A stretch of DNA of 64,000 nucleotides from Actinomycetes bacterium (GTDB lineage Bacteria > Actinomycetota > Actinomycetes > Actinomycetales > Microbacteriaceae), in NCBI GenBank assembly GCA_023428065.1, contig JAEYZI010000061.1, positions 1 to 64,000 on the forward strand. Reading direction: 5' to 3'. Below the pieces are notes generated by a model. The model did not search any database and was not told where the DNA came from. It saw nothing but the letters and a program-made list of their open reading frames with translations. Position 1 is the first letter of the stretch. Every line of letters begins with the position of its first letter. Both the position numbers and the translations under genes were made by a program. Shown here piece by piece: positions 51,813 through 61,794 of this stretch.

Positions 51813-52952
51813 ATGTTCCTCGCTCTGCGCGAACTGCGGTTCGCTCGCGGCCGGTTCACTCTGATGGGCGTCGTGATCTCCCTGATCGCGGTGCTCGTCG
51901 TGCTGCTCTCCGGCCTGTCCTCCGGCCTCGTCAACGACGGCGTCTCGGGCCTCAAGTCGATGCCCGCGACAGCCTTCGCCTTCGACGAGGGCACCATCAC
52001 CGACAACGCCTTCAGCCGCTCGCTCGTCGACGGCGAGCAGCTCGCCGCCTGGCAGGACGCCGACGGCGTCGACGACGCCGAGCCGATGGGCGTGAGCTTC
52101 GTCAACGGCGTGACCGACGACGATCACCAGGTCGACCTCGTGCTCTTCGGCGTCGAACCGGGCGGCTTCCTCGAACCGACGCGATCCGAGGGCGAGGCCC
52201 TCGGCGATGAGCTCGGCGGCATCGTCGTCTCCGAGACCGCGCGCGGCGAGGGTCTCGAGCTCGGTTCCGTCGTGACGCTCGACCGCGTCGACGTCGAGCT
52301 CACCGTCATCGGGTTCACGGAGGGCCAGGCGACCTTCGGCCACGTCGACGTCGCCTACCTGCCGATCGACACCTGGCGCCTGCTCGCCTCCGGGACCGCC
52401 GCCGCCGGCGAGCCCACCGCCGAGGCGATCGACGCCCTCGACTACGACTTCTCGAGCGTCGTCGCGCTCTCGGCGGATGCCGACGCCGACTTCGCCGCGA
52501 TCGACGAGACCGCCGGCACCATGACGATGCTGCGCGAGAAGGCCTTCAACGCCTCCCCCGGCTACGAGGCCGAGACCCTCACGCTCGAGATGATCCAGAT
52601 CTTCCTCTACGCGATCTGCGCGCTCGTGGTCGGCGCGTTCTTCACGGTCTGGACGATCCAGCGCTCGCACGAGCTCGCCGTGCTCCGCGCGGTGGGCGCC
52701 TCACGCGGCTACCTGCTGCGCGACAGCCTCGCGCAGGCCGCCATCCTGCTCATCGGGTTCACCGCGCTCGGCGTCGGGGTCGGCGTCGGGCTCGGGGCGC
52801 TCATGCCCGATGCGATGCCCTTCGACCTCGAGTTCGGACCCATCACGATCGCGACCGTCCTCACGATCGCGCTCGGCCTCGCGGGCGCCGCGATCGCGGT
52901 GCTGCGCATCTCCCGAGTCGACCCCATCACCGCCCTGGGAGGCCAGCGATGA
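51813..52952 (+). CDS. FtsX-like ABC transporter permease
   Basis: 379 residues from the ATG at 51813 (MFLALRELRFARGRFTLMG); an ATG at 51780 would add 11 residues. One N-terminal membrane helix, an extracytoplasmic domain of about 200 residues and three C-terminal helices (IFLYAICALVVGAFFTVWTI, AAILLIGFTALGVGVGVGLGAL, TIALGLAGAAIAVLRI) give MacB/DevC topology. Works with the ATPase encoded next, with which it overlaps by 4 bp. Substrate unknown; such pairs export lipids or peptides, or act mechanically on the envelope. Confidence 0.9.
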   Translation: MFLALRELRFARGRFTLMGVVISLIAVLVVLLSGLSSGLVNDGVSGLKSMPATAFAFDEGTITDNAFSRSLVDGEQLAAWQDADGVDDAEPMGVSFVNGVTDDDHQVDLVLFGVEPGGFLEPTRSEGEALGDELGGIVVSETARGEGLELGSVVTLDRVDVELTVIGFTEGQATFGHVDVAYLPIDTWRLLASGTAAAGEPTAEAIDALDYDFSSVVALSADADADFAAIDETAGTMTMLREKAFNASPGYEAETLTLEMIQIFLYAICALVVGAFFTVWTIQRSHELAVLRAVGASRGYLLRDSLAQAAILLIGFTALGVGVGVGLGALMPDAMPFDLEFGPITIATVLTIALGLAGAAIAVLRISRVDPITALGGQR

Positions 52953-53644
52953 CGAACAGCACCGACATCGCGGTCATCCCCGCGCTCGAACTGCGCGACG
53001 TCGTGCTCGAGCACGGCGACGGCGACACGAAGGTGCGCGCCCTCGACGAGGTCTCGCTCACCGTCGCCCCCGGCGAGTTCGTCGCCGTCATCGGCCCCTC
53101 GGGCGCCGGCAAGTCCTCGCTCCTCGCGGTCGCCGGTGCGCTCTCGGGCGTCGACAAGGGGTCCGTGCGCGTGCACGGCACCGACCTGTCGCGCCTGCGC
53201 GGGAACGCCGCGGCACGGTTCCGCCTCGACAACATCGGCTTCGTGTTCCAGTCGGGCAACCTCATCCCGGCCCTCTCCGCCGCCGACCAGCTGCGCCTCG
53301 CGGGCCGCCTCGCCGGCAACCGCAAGGTCGACCCGAAGCCGCTCCTCGAGGCCGTCGGCATGGCGCACCGCGCCGGCAACCGCCCCGGGCAGCTCTCCGG
53401 CGGCGAGCGTCAGCGCGTCGGCATCGCCCGCGCGCTCGTGAACACGCCGACGCTCCTGCTCGTGGACGAGCCGACCGCCGCCCTCGACCGCGCGCGCAGC
53501 CACGAGGTCGTCCGGCTCCTCCGCGACCGCGCCCACGAGTCCGGCGTCGCCGTCGTCATGGTGACGCACGACCACGACGTGCTCGAATACTGCGACCGCG
53601 TGCTCGAGATGGTCGACGGCAGGCTGAGCCCCGCCGCCGCCTGA
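52949..53644 (+). CDS. ABC transporter ATP-binding protein (MacB/LolD type)
   Basis: 231 residues. Walker A GPSGAGKSSLL, Q-loop FVFQSGNLIPALSA, signature LSGGERQRVGIARAL, Walker B LLLVDEPTAALD and H-loop VTHDHDVL. This is the LolD/FtsE-like exporter class that partners with FtsX-fold permeases. ATGA overlap with the permease gene. Confidence 0.94.
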   Translation: MTNSTDIAVIPALELRDVVLEHGDGDTKVRALDEVSLTVAPGEFVAVIGPSGAGKSSLLAVAGALSGVDKGSVRVHGTDLSRLRGNAAARFRLDNIGFVFQSGNLIPALSAADQLRLAGRLAGNRKVDPKPLLEAVGMAHRAGNRPGQLSGGERQRVGIARALVNTPTLLLVDEPTAALDRARSHEVVRLLRDRAHESGVAVVMVTHDHDVLEYCDRVLEMVDGRLSPAAA

Positions 53645-53665
53645 CACGGACCCCGAGCCCACCGC

Positions 53666-53714
53666 ATCCGTCTCCCGTCGCCCCGTACGATCGTCCGGAC
53701 GGCGGGAGACGGAT
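53666..53714. promoter_or_regulatory. Inverted repeat covering RBS and start of alditol-oxidase gene
   Basis: Perfect 12-bp arms: ATCCGTCTCCCG (53666-53677) and CGGGAGACGGAT (53703-53714). The right arm contains the GGGAG ribosome binding site and the first two bases of the ATG. A -10-like TACGAT (53686-53691) sits between the arms, so a transcript from it would lack the left arm. Confidence 0.6.
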
Positions 53715-54972
53715 GACCGAGCGCAACTGGGCGGGCAACATCGCGTTCGCGGGACGCGTGGTCGCGCCGCGTGACATCGACGAGGTGCGCGCGCTCGTGC
53801 GGGATGCACCCGCGGCCTCCCTCCGGCCGCTCGGAACCCGACACTCCTTCTCGCCGATCGCCGACACGGCGGGTGTCCTCGCCTCCTCGAGCGGGCTCGC
53901 CGACCCCGCGGCGGTCCAGCTCGCGGCGGACCGGACGAGCGTGCGCGTGCCCGCCGGCATCCGCTACGGCGACCTCGCCCGCGTGCTCGACGCGCACGGC
54001 CTCGCCCTCGCGAATCTCGCCTCGCTCCCCCATATCTCGGTCGCCGGTGCGGTCGCGACCGGAACGCACGGCTCAGGGGTCCGCAACGGGTCGCTCGCCA
54101 CCTCGGTGCGCGCCCTCGAGTTCGTCGACGGCACGGGCGAGCTCGTCACCCTGCGACGCGGCGACGAGGGGTTCGACGGGGCCGTCGTCGCGCTCGGCGC
54201 CCTCGGCGTCGTCGTCGCGCTCGAGCTCGACGTCGAGCCGACCTTCGACGTCGCGCAGACCGTCTACCGCGCCCTCACGTTCGATGCCGTCCTCGACGCC
54301 TTCGACGAGGTGACGGCACTCGGCTACAGCGTGAGCCTCTTCACGACGTGGGCCGATCCGGACACCGTCGACCAGCTCTGGGTCAAGCGGCGCGTCGACC
54401 GCGATCCCGCAGCCCCCGCGAACGTGCTCGGCGCGCTCCCCGCATCCCACGAGATGCACCCCATCGCGGGCGTCGACCCCGTCAACTGCACCCCGCAGCT
54501 CGGCGCCGCCGGGCCCTGGCTCGATCGGCTGCCGCACTTCCGGTTGGAGTTCACCCCGTCCGCGGGTGAGGAGCTGCAGACGGAGTACCTCGTGCCCCGC
54601 GCGACCGCGATCGAGGCGCTGCGCGCCGTACACGACTTGGCGCCCGACGTCCGCCCGCTCCTGCAGGTGACCGAGGTGCGCGAGATCGCCGCCGACGGGC
54701 TGTGGCTCTCGGGGGCGTTCGAGACGGATGCCGTGGGCCTGCACTTCACGTGGGTCGCCGACCAGCCCGCGGTCGATGCGCTCCTGCCCCGCATCGAGGA
54801 GCGTCTGCTGCCCCTCGGCGCGCGGCCGCACTGGGGCAAGCGCTTCCACGCGGCATCCGCGCAGCTCGCCGCGCTCTACCCGCGCCTGGACGACTTCCGG
54901 ACGCTCGCGCGGCGGCACGACCCCCGCGGCGTGTTCGTCAACGACTTCCTGCGCGAGAAGCTCGCCCTCTGA
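53713..54972 (+). CDS. FAD-linked alditol oxidase-like protein
   Basis: 419 residues. Vanillyl-alcohol-oxidase fold: N-terminal FAD domain with LGTRHSFSPIADT, whose His matches the residue that carries FAD covalently in AldO, and LPHISVAGAVATGTHGSG. The C-terminal cap has LLQVTEVREIAADGLWLSGAF, LHFTWV, RPHWGKRFH and a DPRGVFVND FAD-site end. Family members oxidise polyols such as xylitol or sorbitol, or aldonolactones, giving H2O2. It may be linked to the xylose-type importer 4 kb away; that is inference. Confidence 0.88.
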   Translation: MTERNWAGNIAFAGRVVAPRDIDEVRALVRDAPAASLRPLGTRHSFSPIADTAGVLASSSGLADPAAVQLAADRTSVRVPAGIRYGDLARVLDAHGLALANLASLPHISVAGAVATGTHGSGVRNGSLATSVRALEFVDGTGELVTLRRGDEGFDGAVVALGALGVVVALELDVEPTFDVAQTVYRALTFDAVLDAFDEVTALGYSVSLFTTWADPDTVDQLWVKRRVDRDPAAPANVLGALPASHEMHPIAGVDPVNCTPQLGAAGPWLDRLPHFRLEFTPSAGEELQTEYLVPRATAIEALRAVHDLAPDVRPLLQVTEVREIAADGLWLSGAFETDAVGLHFTWVADQPAVDALLPRIEERLLPLGARPHWGKRFHAASAQLAALYPRLDDFRTLARRHDPRGVFVNDFLREKLAL

Positions 54973-54984
54973 GAACCGAGGAAC

Positions 54985-55806
54985 TCAGCGCCACCACGCG
55001 TCATCCGGGCCGACCGGGACGGTGCGCTTGTGCCGTGTCGCGAGGAATCGGGCCTCGAGCGCCGTCGCGACCTCCTCGTCGATCTCGCGCCCCTCGAGGT
55101 AGTCGTCGATCTGCTCGTAGGTGATGCCGAGCTCGTGTTCGTCGGCCTGTCCCGGCCGGCCGTCGAGCAGGTCTGCTGTCGGCGCCTTCTCGTAGAGGCG
55201 CGCGGGCGCGCCGAGCTCCGCGAGCAGGGCGCGACCCTGACGCTTCGTGAGGCCGCTGAGCGGCAGCACGTCGGCCCCGCCGTCGCCGTACTTCGTGAAG
55301 AAGCCCGTCACGGCCTCGGCTGCGTGATCGGTGCCGATCACGAGCGCGCTGCGCTCCCCCGCGATCGCGTACTGGGCCACCATGCGCACGCGGGCCTTGA
55401 CGTTGCCCTTGTGGTAGTCGCTGAGCGGATGCCCCGCCTCGCGCTCGAACTCGGCGGCGATGCCGTCGACGCCCTGCGCGATGTCGAACACGACCGACTC
55501 GTCCGGGCGGATGAAGTCGAGCGCGAGCTGGGCATCGGCTTCGTCCGCCTGCACGCGGTACGGCAGCCGCACGGCCGTGAACGTGGCCTCGCCGCCCTCC
55601 GAGCGGATGCGCTCGACGGCGAGCTGCGCGAGGCGCCCCGCGAGCGAGGAGTCCTGCCCCCCGGAGATGCCGAGCACGAGGCCCTTCGCGCCCGTGGAAC
55701 GGAGATAGTCGACGAGGAAGTCACGTCGGCGCTCGATCTCGGCCGCGGCGTCGATCTCGGGCCGCGGCCCGAGCTCCTCGATGATGAGCTGCTGCAGTTC
55801 CCGCAT
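54985..55806 (-). CDS. nadE: NH3-dependent NAD(+) synthetase
   Basis: 273 residues from the ATG at 55806, chosen over 55815 because GGAAGG ends 9 nt before it and homology starts [12 protein letters not shown]-loop [47 protein letters not shown] and [25 protein letters not shown] define the short, ammonia-using NadE. It converts deamido-NAD to NAD. No glutaminase domain. Confidence 0.94.
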   Translation of the reverse strand: MRELQQLIIEELGPRPEIDAAAEIERRRDFLVDYLRSTGAKGLVLGISGGQDSSLAGRLAQLAVERIRSEGGEATFTAVRLPYRVQADEADAQLALDFIRPDESVVFDIAQGVDGIAAEFEREAGHPLSDYHKGNVKARVRMVAQYAIAGERSALVIGTDHAAEAVTGFFTKYGDGGADVLPLSGLTKRQGRALLAELGAPARLYEKAPTADLLDGRPGQADEHELGITYEQIDDYLEGREIDEEVATALEARFLATRHKRTVPVGPDDAWWR

Positions 55807-55833
55807 GTCCCGCATCCTTCCCTCGAAGGTGCC

Positions 55834-55839
55834 AGCCTA
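55834..55839 (-). promoter_or_regulatory. -10 element of nadE
   Basis: Minus-strand TAGGCT about 27 nt before the chosen ATG, leaving room for the GGAAGG ribosome binding site in a short leader. Confidence 0.4.
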
Positions 55840-55871
55840 TTTCCGTCCGCTCCCGCCCGCGACGGGCGGGC

Positions 55872-57326
<1,455 letters not shown>

Positions 57327-57404
57327 GGACGCCGCGAGCCCCTCCCCGGACGCGGCCCCCGTTCGGGTCCGGCCCGATTCCGCCGCATCCGGGGGTCGCG
57401 CCGG

Positions 57405-57410
57405 TATCCT
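57405..57410 (+). promoter_or_regulatory. -10 element of the ROK/ABC operon
   Basis: TATCCT, 6 nt before the ATG at 57417, likely serving all four downstream genes of the sugar operon. Confidence 0.45.
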
Positions 57411-57416
57411 GTCCGC

Positions 57417-58622
57417 ATGGCGGACCAGCGGCGCACCCCGGGGTCGCAGACGTCTCTGCGCGAGGCGAATCGCGGCCGGATCGTCGACGCCGTCAAGAAG
57501 CACGGCGGGCTCACGCAGGTCGAGCTCGCGGGAGCGACGGGCCTGTCCGCCGCGACCGTCTCCAACATCGTCAAGGAGCTCTCCGAGTCGGGGGTGCTGA
57601 GCACCTCGAAGTCGATGCGCTCCGGTCGTCGCGCCCAGTACGTCACGCTCGCCCACGCTTCCGGGCTCGTGTGCGGCATCCACTTCTCGCAGCGCCACCT
57701 GCGCATCGCCCTCGCCGACACGAGCCTCACGGTCGTCTCCGAGCACGAGATGCCCCTCGCGCGCGACCATCGTTCCGACAACGAGATCCGCCGCGTCGGC
57801 ATGCTCGTCGCCGACATGCTCGACAACGTCTCCGCGGAGCGCGACGAACTGCTCGCCGTCGGCGTCGCCCTCGCCGCTCCGATGGATGCCGCGAGCGGCA
57901 TGGTTGCCCGCCCGGGCCTCCTGCGCGGCTGGGAGGGCATCCCCATCGGCGAGGCCGTCGAGCGCACCCTGCGCGTCCCCGTCATGGTCGAGAACTCCTC
58001 CAACCTCTCCGCCCTCGCCGAGCACCGTCTCGGGGCCCTGCGGGGTCACGACGACGCCATGTTCATCGAGGTGAGCGACGGCATCGGCGCGGGCGTGCTC
58101 GTCGGCGGGCGCGCCTACCGGGGCGCGAGCGGGAGCGCGGGCGAGTTCGGGCACATGGTCATCGTCGAGAACGGCCCGCTCTGCCGCTGCGGCAACCTCG
58201 GCTGCCTCGAGGCCATCGCGGGCGGGGACGCCGTCGTCGAGGGCCTCAAGGCCCACTACTCGGGACTCAAGCTGAGCGACGTCATCGTGCGCGCGACCGC
58301 CGGAGACGATGTCAGCATCCGCGCGATCGCCGAGGCGGGGGCGCACATCGGCATCGCGGCCGCCAACGTCGCGAGCATGTTCGACCCGGCGCGCATCGTC
58401 GTCGGCGGGCACCTCGCGCGAGCCGGCGAGCTGCTGCTCGGCCCCATCCGTCAGGTGGTCGACCGCTCGCTCGCCACGAGACTGGCGCCACCCCCCGAGA
58501 TCGTCGCGGGGCAGCTCGGACCGCGCGCGGCGCTCGTCGGGGCCCTCTCGCTCGCGGCCGAGCACTCGAGCGCGTTCCCCGCCGTCGCCGGTCCCGCCGA
58601 CTTGCGTGTGGCGCTCGGGTGA
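57417..58622 (+). CDS. ROK family transcriptional regulator (XylR-like)
   Basis: 401 residues. N-terminal winged HTH (NRGRIVDAVKKHGGLTQVELAGATGLSAATVSNIVKEL, residues 18-56), then a ROK domain with EVSDGIGAGVLVGGRAYRGASGSAGEFGHM and the zinc motif CRCGNLGCLE. It should bind sugar and control the operon it heads: a substrate-binding lipoprotein, an ATPase and a permease follow with 4-bp spacing or overlaps. The sugar is inferred from the XylF-like binding protein. Confidence 0.9.
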   Translation: MADQRRTPGSQTSLREANRGRIVDAVKKHGGLTQVELAGATGLSAATVSNIVKELSESGVLSTSKSMRSGRRAQYVTLAHASGLVCGIHFSQRHLRIALADTSLTVVSEHEMPLARDHRSDNEIRRVGMLVADMLDNVSAERDELLAVGVALAAPMDAASGMVARPGLLRGWEGIPIGEAVERTLRVPVMVENSSNLSALAEHRLGALRGHDDAMFIEVSDGIGAGVLVGGRAYRGASGSAGEFGHMVIVENGPLCRCGNLGCLEAIAGGDAVVEGLKAHYSGLKLSDVIVRATAGDDVSIRAIAEAGAHIGIAAANVASMFDPARIVVGGHLARAGELLLGPIRQVVDRSLATRLAPPPEIVAGQLGPRAALVGALSLAAEHSSAFPAVAGPADLRVALG

Positions 58623-58626
58623 CACG

Positions 58627-59724
58627 ATGATCCGCACCCCCCGGGCGGTCGTCATCGCGACCGTCGCCCTCTCCGCCGTCCTCGTGCTCGGCGGATGCAC
58701 GAACGGGGTGACGACGGGGTCGGCGTCGGGAGACCCCGACGAGGCGAAGATCGGCCTCCTCCTGCCCGACTCGGTGACGGCGCGCTACGAGAGCGCCGAC
58801 CGCCCGTACTTCGAGCAGCGCATCGCGGAGCTCTGCCCCCGCTGCGACGTGCTCTACGCGAACGCCGACGGCGACGCGGCGAAGCAGCAGCAGCAGGCGG
58901 AGTCGATGCTCACCCAGGGTGTGCGCGTGCTCGTGCTCGACCCGTTCGACGGGGTCGCCGCCGCCTCGATCGTCGGGCTCGCCGACGCGCGCGGGGTGCC
59001 CGTGATCTCCTACGACCGGCTCATCGCGAGCCCCGACCTCGCCTACTACATCTCGTTCGACAACGAGCTCGTGGGTCGTCTGCAGGCGCAGGCGCTCGTC
59101 GACCGCCTGCGCGAGCTCGGGGTCGATCCCGCGGACGGCGGCATCCTCATGGTCAACGGATCGCCGACCGACAACAACGCCTCGCAGTTCAAGGCCGGCG
59201 CGCACGCGGTCATCGACGCGAGCGGCTACGAGGTGCTCGCCGAGTTCGACACGCCGGGGTGGGATCCCGCGAAGGCGCAGGACTGGGTCTCGGGGCAGAT
59301 CACGCGCTTCGGCTCGCGCGTCGTCGGCGTGTACGCCGCGAACGACCCCACGGCGGGCGGGGCCATCGCCGCGCTCAAGGCCGCGGGCGTGAGCCCGCTG
59401 CCCCCCGTGACGGGGCAGGACGCCGAGCTCGCGGGCTTGCAGCGCATCCTCGCCGGCGACCAGTACATGACCGTCTACAAGGCGCTCCGGCCCGAGGCCT
59501 TCCAGGCCGCGGAGCTGGCCATCGAGCTGCTCAACGGTCGCCGGCCCGCGGGCAAGGTGCAGGTCGAGGTCGGCGACGCGAGCATCCCGTCGTTCCTGCT
59601 CGAGCCCCTCCCGGTGCGTCGCGGCGACATCGCCTCGGTCGTCATCGACGACGGCTTCTTCACGGTCGGGCAACTGTGCACCTCGGAGTACGCCGCGGCC
59701 TGCCGTGAGGCGGGGATCACATGA
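58627..59724 (+). CDS. Sugar ABC transporter substrate-binding lipoprotein (XylF-like)
   Basis: 365 residues. Signal peptide with lipobox LGGC24, then a periplasmic-binding-protein type I fold: KIGLLLPDSVTARYESADRPYFEQRI, QQQQAESMLTQGVRVLVLDPFDG, PVISYDRLIASPDLAYYISFDN, MVNGSPTDNNASQFKAGA and VYAANDPTAGGAIAALKAAG. These strings are characteristic of D-xylose-binding proteins. Anchored on the outer face of the membrane. Start 4 bp after the ROK stop; stop overlaps the ATPase start (ATGA). Confidence 0.9.
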   Translation: MIRTPRAVVIATVALSAVLVLGGCTNGVTTGSASGDPDEAKIGLLLPDSVTARYESADRPYFEQRIAELCPRCDVLYANADGDAAKQQQQAESMLTQGVRVLVLDPFDGVAAASIVGLADARGVPVISYDRLIASPDLAYYISFDNELVGRLQAQALVDRLRELGVDPADGGILMVNGSPTDNNASQFKAGAHAVIDASGYEVLAEFDTPGWDPAKAQDWVSGQITRFGSRVVGVYAANDPTAGGAIAALKAAGVSPLPPVTGQDAELAGLQRILAGDQYMTVYKALRPEAFQAAELAIELLNGRRPAGKVQVEVGDASIPSFLLEPLPVRRGDIASVVIDDGFFTVGQLCTSEYAAACREAGIT

Positions 59725-60554
59725 GCGTCGAGGCGGTCGCGCGACTCGCCGATCCCGGTCCCCCGGGACGGGTGCCCGTGCTCTCGATGCGCGGCATCTC
59801 GAAGAGCTTCGGCAAGGTGCAGGCGCTCACCGACATCCAGCTCGACATCTTCGCGGGCGAGGTCGTGGCGATCGTCGGCGACAACGGAGCGGGCAAGTCG
59901 ACGCTCGTGAAGATCCTCGCGGGCGTGCACCCGGCCGACGACGGCGAGATCGAGTTCGAGGGCCAGGGCGTGCAGATCCCCGACCCGACGGCGTCCCGCG
60001 CCCTCGGCATCGCGACGGTGTTCCAGGACCTCGCCCTGTGCGACAACCTCGACGTCGTCGCCAACCTCTTCCTGGGTCGCGAGATCGCGGGGATGGCGCT
60101 CGACGAGGAGGAGATGGAGAAGGAGGCGTGGGAGCTCCTGCGCCAGCTCTCGGCGCGCATCCCCTCCGTGCGGGTGCCGATCGCCGCGCTCTCGGGCGGT
60201 CAACGCCAGACGGTCGCGATCGCGCGCTCGCTCATCGGCGACCCGCGCGTCGTCATCCTCGACGAGCCCACCGCGGCGCTCGGCGTCGCTCAGACGGCCG
60301 AGGTGCTCAACCTCATCGAGCGCCTGCGCGAGCGCGGTCACGGCGTCGTGCTCATCAGCCACAACATGGCCGACGTGCAGGCCGTAGCCGACCGGATCGT
60401 CGTGCTGCGGCTCGGGCGCAACAACGGCGATTTCTTCGCGTCCGACGTCGGCTACGAGGACATCATCGCGGCCATCACGGGGGCGACGGATCACGCGCGT
60501 CGGCTGCCCGAGCCGCCCTACCCCCGCCCGCGCCGGATCGGACCGGTGCTATGA
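59721..60554 (+). CDS. Sugar ABC transporter ATP-binding protein, single domain
   Basis: 277 residues with one nucleotide-binding domain: Walker A GDNGAGKSTLV, signature LSGGQRQTVAIARSL, Walker B VVILDEPTAALG, H-loop LISHNM. Carbohydrate-uptake-2 family ATPases such as XylG usually have two fused domains of about 500 residues; this one has only the first, so it should work as a homodimer. ATGA overlaps with the genes on both sides. Long RLPEPPYPRPRRIGP tail. Confidence 0.92.
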   Translation: MSVEAVARLADPGPPGRVPVLSMRGISKSFGKVQALTDIQLDIFAGEVVAIVGDNGAGKSTLVKILAGVHPADDGEIEFEGQGVQIPDPTASRALGIATVFQDLALCDNLDVVANLFLGREIAGMALDEEEMEKEAWELLRQLSARIPSVRVPIAALSGGQRQTVAIARSLIGDPRVVILDEPTAALGVAQTAEVLNLIERLRERGHGVVLISHNMADVQAVADRIVVLRLGRNNGDFFASDVGYEDIIAAITGATDHARRLPEPPYPRPRRIGPVL

Positions 60555-61765
60555 GCGAGGCGACGCATCCGACGACCGCCCGCACGCGGCTCGCACTTCT
60601 CACGGAGGACGTGCGCGCGCGGCTCACGGGCAACCTCGGCTCGCTTCCCGTCGTCGTCGGCCTCGTCCTCATCTGGGGCGTCTTCCAGGTGCTCAATCCG
60701 AGCTTCCTGTCGGCCGACAACCTCGTGAACCTCACCCTCCAGTGCGCGGCGGGCGGCACGATCGCGATCGGCGTGGTGCTCGTGCTCCTGCTCGGACAGA
60801 TCGACCTCTCGGTGGGCTCGGTGAGCGGACTCGCCGCGGCGATCCTCGGGGTCGGGCTCACCCAGTTCGGCTGGCCGCTCGCGGTCGCGATCCTCGCGGC
60901 GATCGCGGCTGGCGCCTCGGTCGGGCTCCTCTACGGCGTCCTCTTCACGCGCTTCGGCGTGCCGAGCTTCATCATCACCCTCGCGGGGCTGCTCGGCGTG
61001 CTCGGCCTGCAGCTCAAGGTGCTCGGCCCGAACGGCTCGATCAACCTGCCCGCCGACTCCGCCCTCGTCGCCTTCGCCACGAGCTGGTTCCTACCGCCGT
61101 GGGTCGCGTACCTCCTGTCGGCGCTGTGGGCGGGAGGCATGTTCACGGCGGCCGTGCTGCGCCGCCGACGCCGACTGCGCGCGGGGCTCACGACGACCCC
61201 GCTCGGCTGGCACGCCGCGAAGGCGGGCGGCCTGCTCGTCCTGTGCGTGATCGCGGTCAGCTACCTCGCGACCAACCGCGGCGTCGGCGTCATGTTCGTG
61301 TTCTTCATCCTGCTCGTCATCGTCATGGACGTCGTGCTCACCCGCACGAGGTGGGGCCGGGAGGTCTACGCGGTCGGCGGCTCGGTCGAGGCCGCCCGCC
61401 GGGCCGGCATCCGCGTCGACCGGGTGTACATCTCGGTCTTCGTGCTGTGCTCGAGCTTCGCCGTCGTGGGCGGGCTCCTCGCGGCGGGGCGCCTCATGTC
61501 GGTCAATCTCAACTCGGGGGCGGGCGACACCAACCTCAACGCCATCGCGGCCGCCGTGATCGGCGGCACGAGCCTCTTCGGCGGACGCGGTTCGGCGTGG
61601 AGCGCCCTGCTCGGCATCGCCGTCATCCAGTCGATCTCGAACGGGCTCACCCTCCTCAACCTCGACTCCTCGATCCGCTACATGATCACGGGCTGCGTGC
61701 TCCTGCTCGCGGTCATCATCGACTCCCTCTCGCGGCGGGCGCGCGCCGCGCACGGGCAGGCCTGA
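60551..61765 (+). CDS. Sugar ABC transporter permease (XylH-like)
   Basis: 404 residues, about ten hydrophobic segments. The BPD_transp_2 family landmarks are GTIAIGVVLVLLLGQIDLSVGSVSGL, GVPSFIITLAGLLGVLGLQL, the loop VGGSVEAARRAGIRVDRV and IGGTSLFGGRGSAWSALLGIAVI. Matches XylH-type permeases for xylose or related pentoses. Last transporter gene of the operon, 29 bp before the FMN oxidase gene. Confidence 0.92.
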   Translation: MSEATHPTTARTRLALLTEDVRARLTGNLGSLPVVVGLVLIWGVFQVLNPSFLSADNLVNLTLQCAAGGTIAIGVVLVLLLGQIDLSVGSVSGLAAAILGVGLTQFGWPLAVAILAAIAAGASVGLLYGVLFTRFGVPSFIITLAGLLGVLGLQLKVLGPNGSINLPADSALVAFATSWFLPPWVAYLLSALWAGGMFTAAVLRRRRRLRAGLTTTPLGWHAAKAGGLLVLCVIAVSYLATNRGVGVMFVFFILLVIVMDVVLTRTRWGREVYAVGGSVEAARRAGIRVDRVYISVFVLCSSFAVVGGLLAAGRLMSVNLNSGAGDTNLNAIAAAVIGGTSLFGGRGSAWSALLGIAVIQSISNGLTLLNLDSSIRYMITGCVLLLAVIIDSLSRRARAAHGQA

Positions 61766-61794
61766 CGTCCCATCCCCACCTCCAGGAGGCCGCC

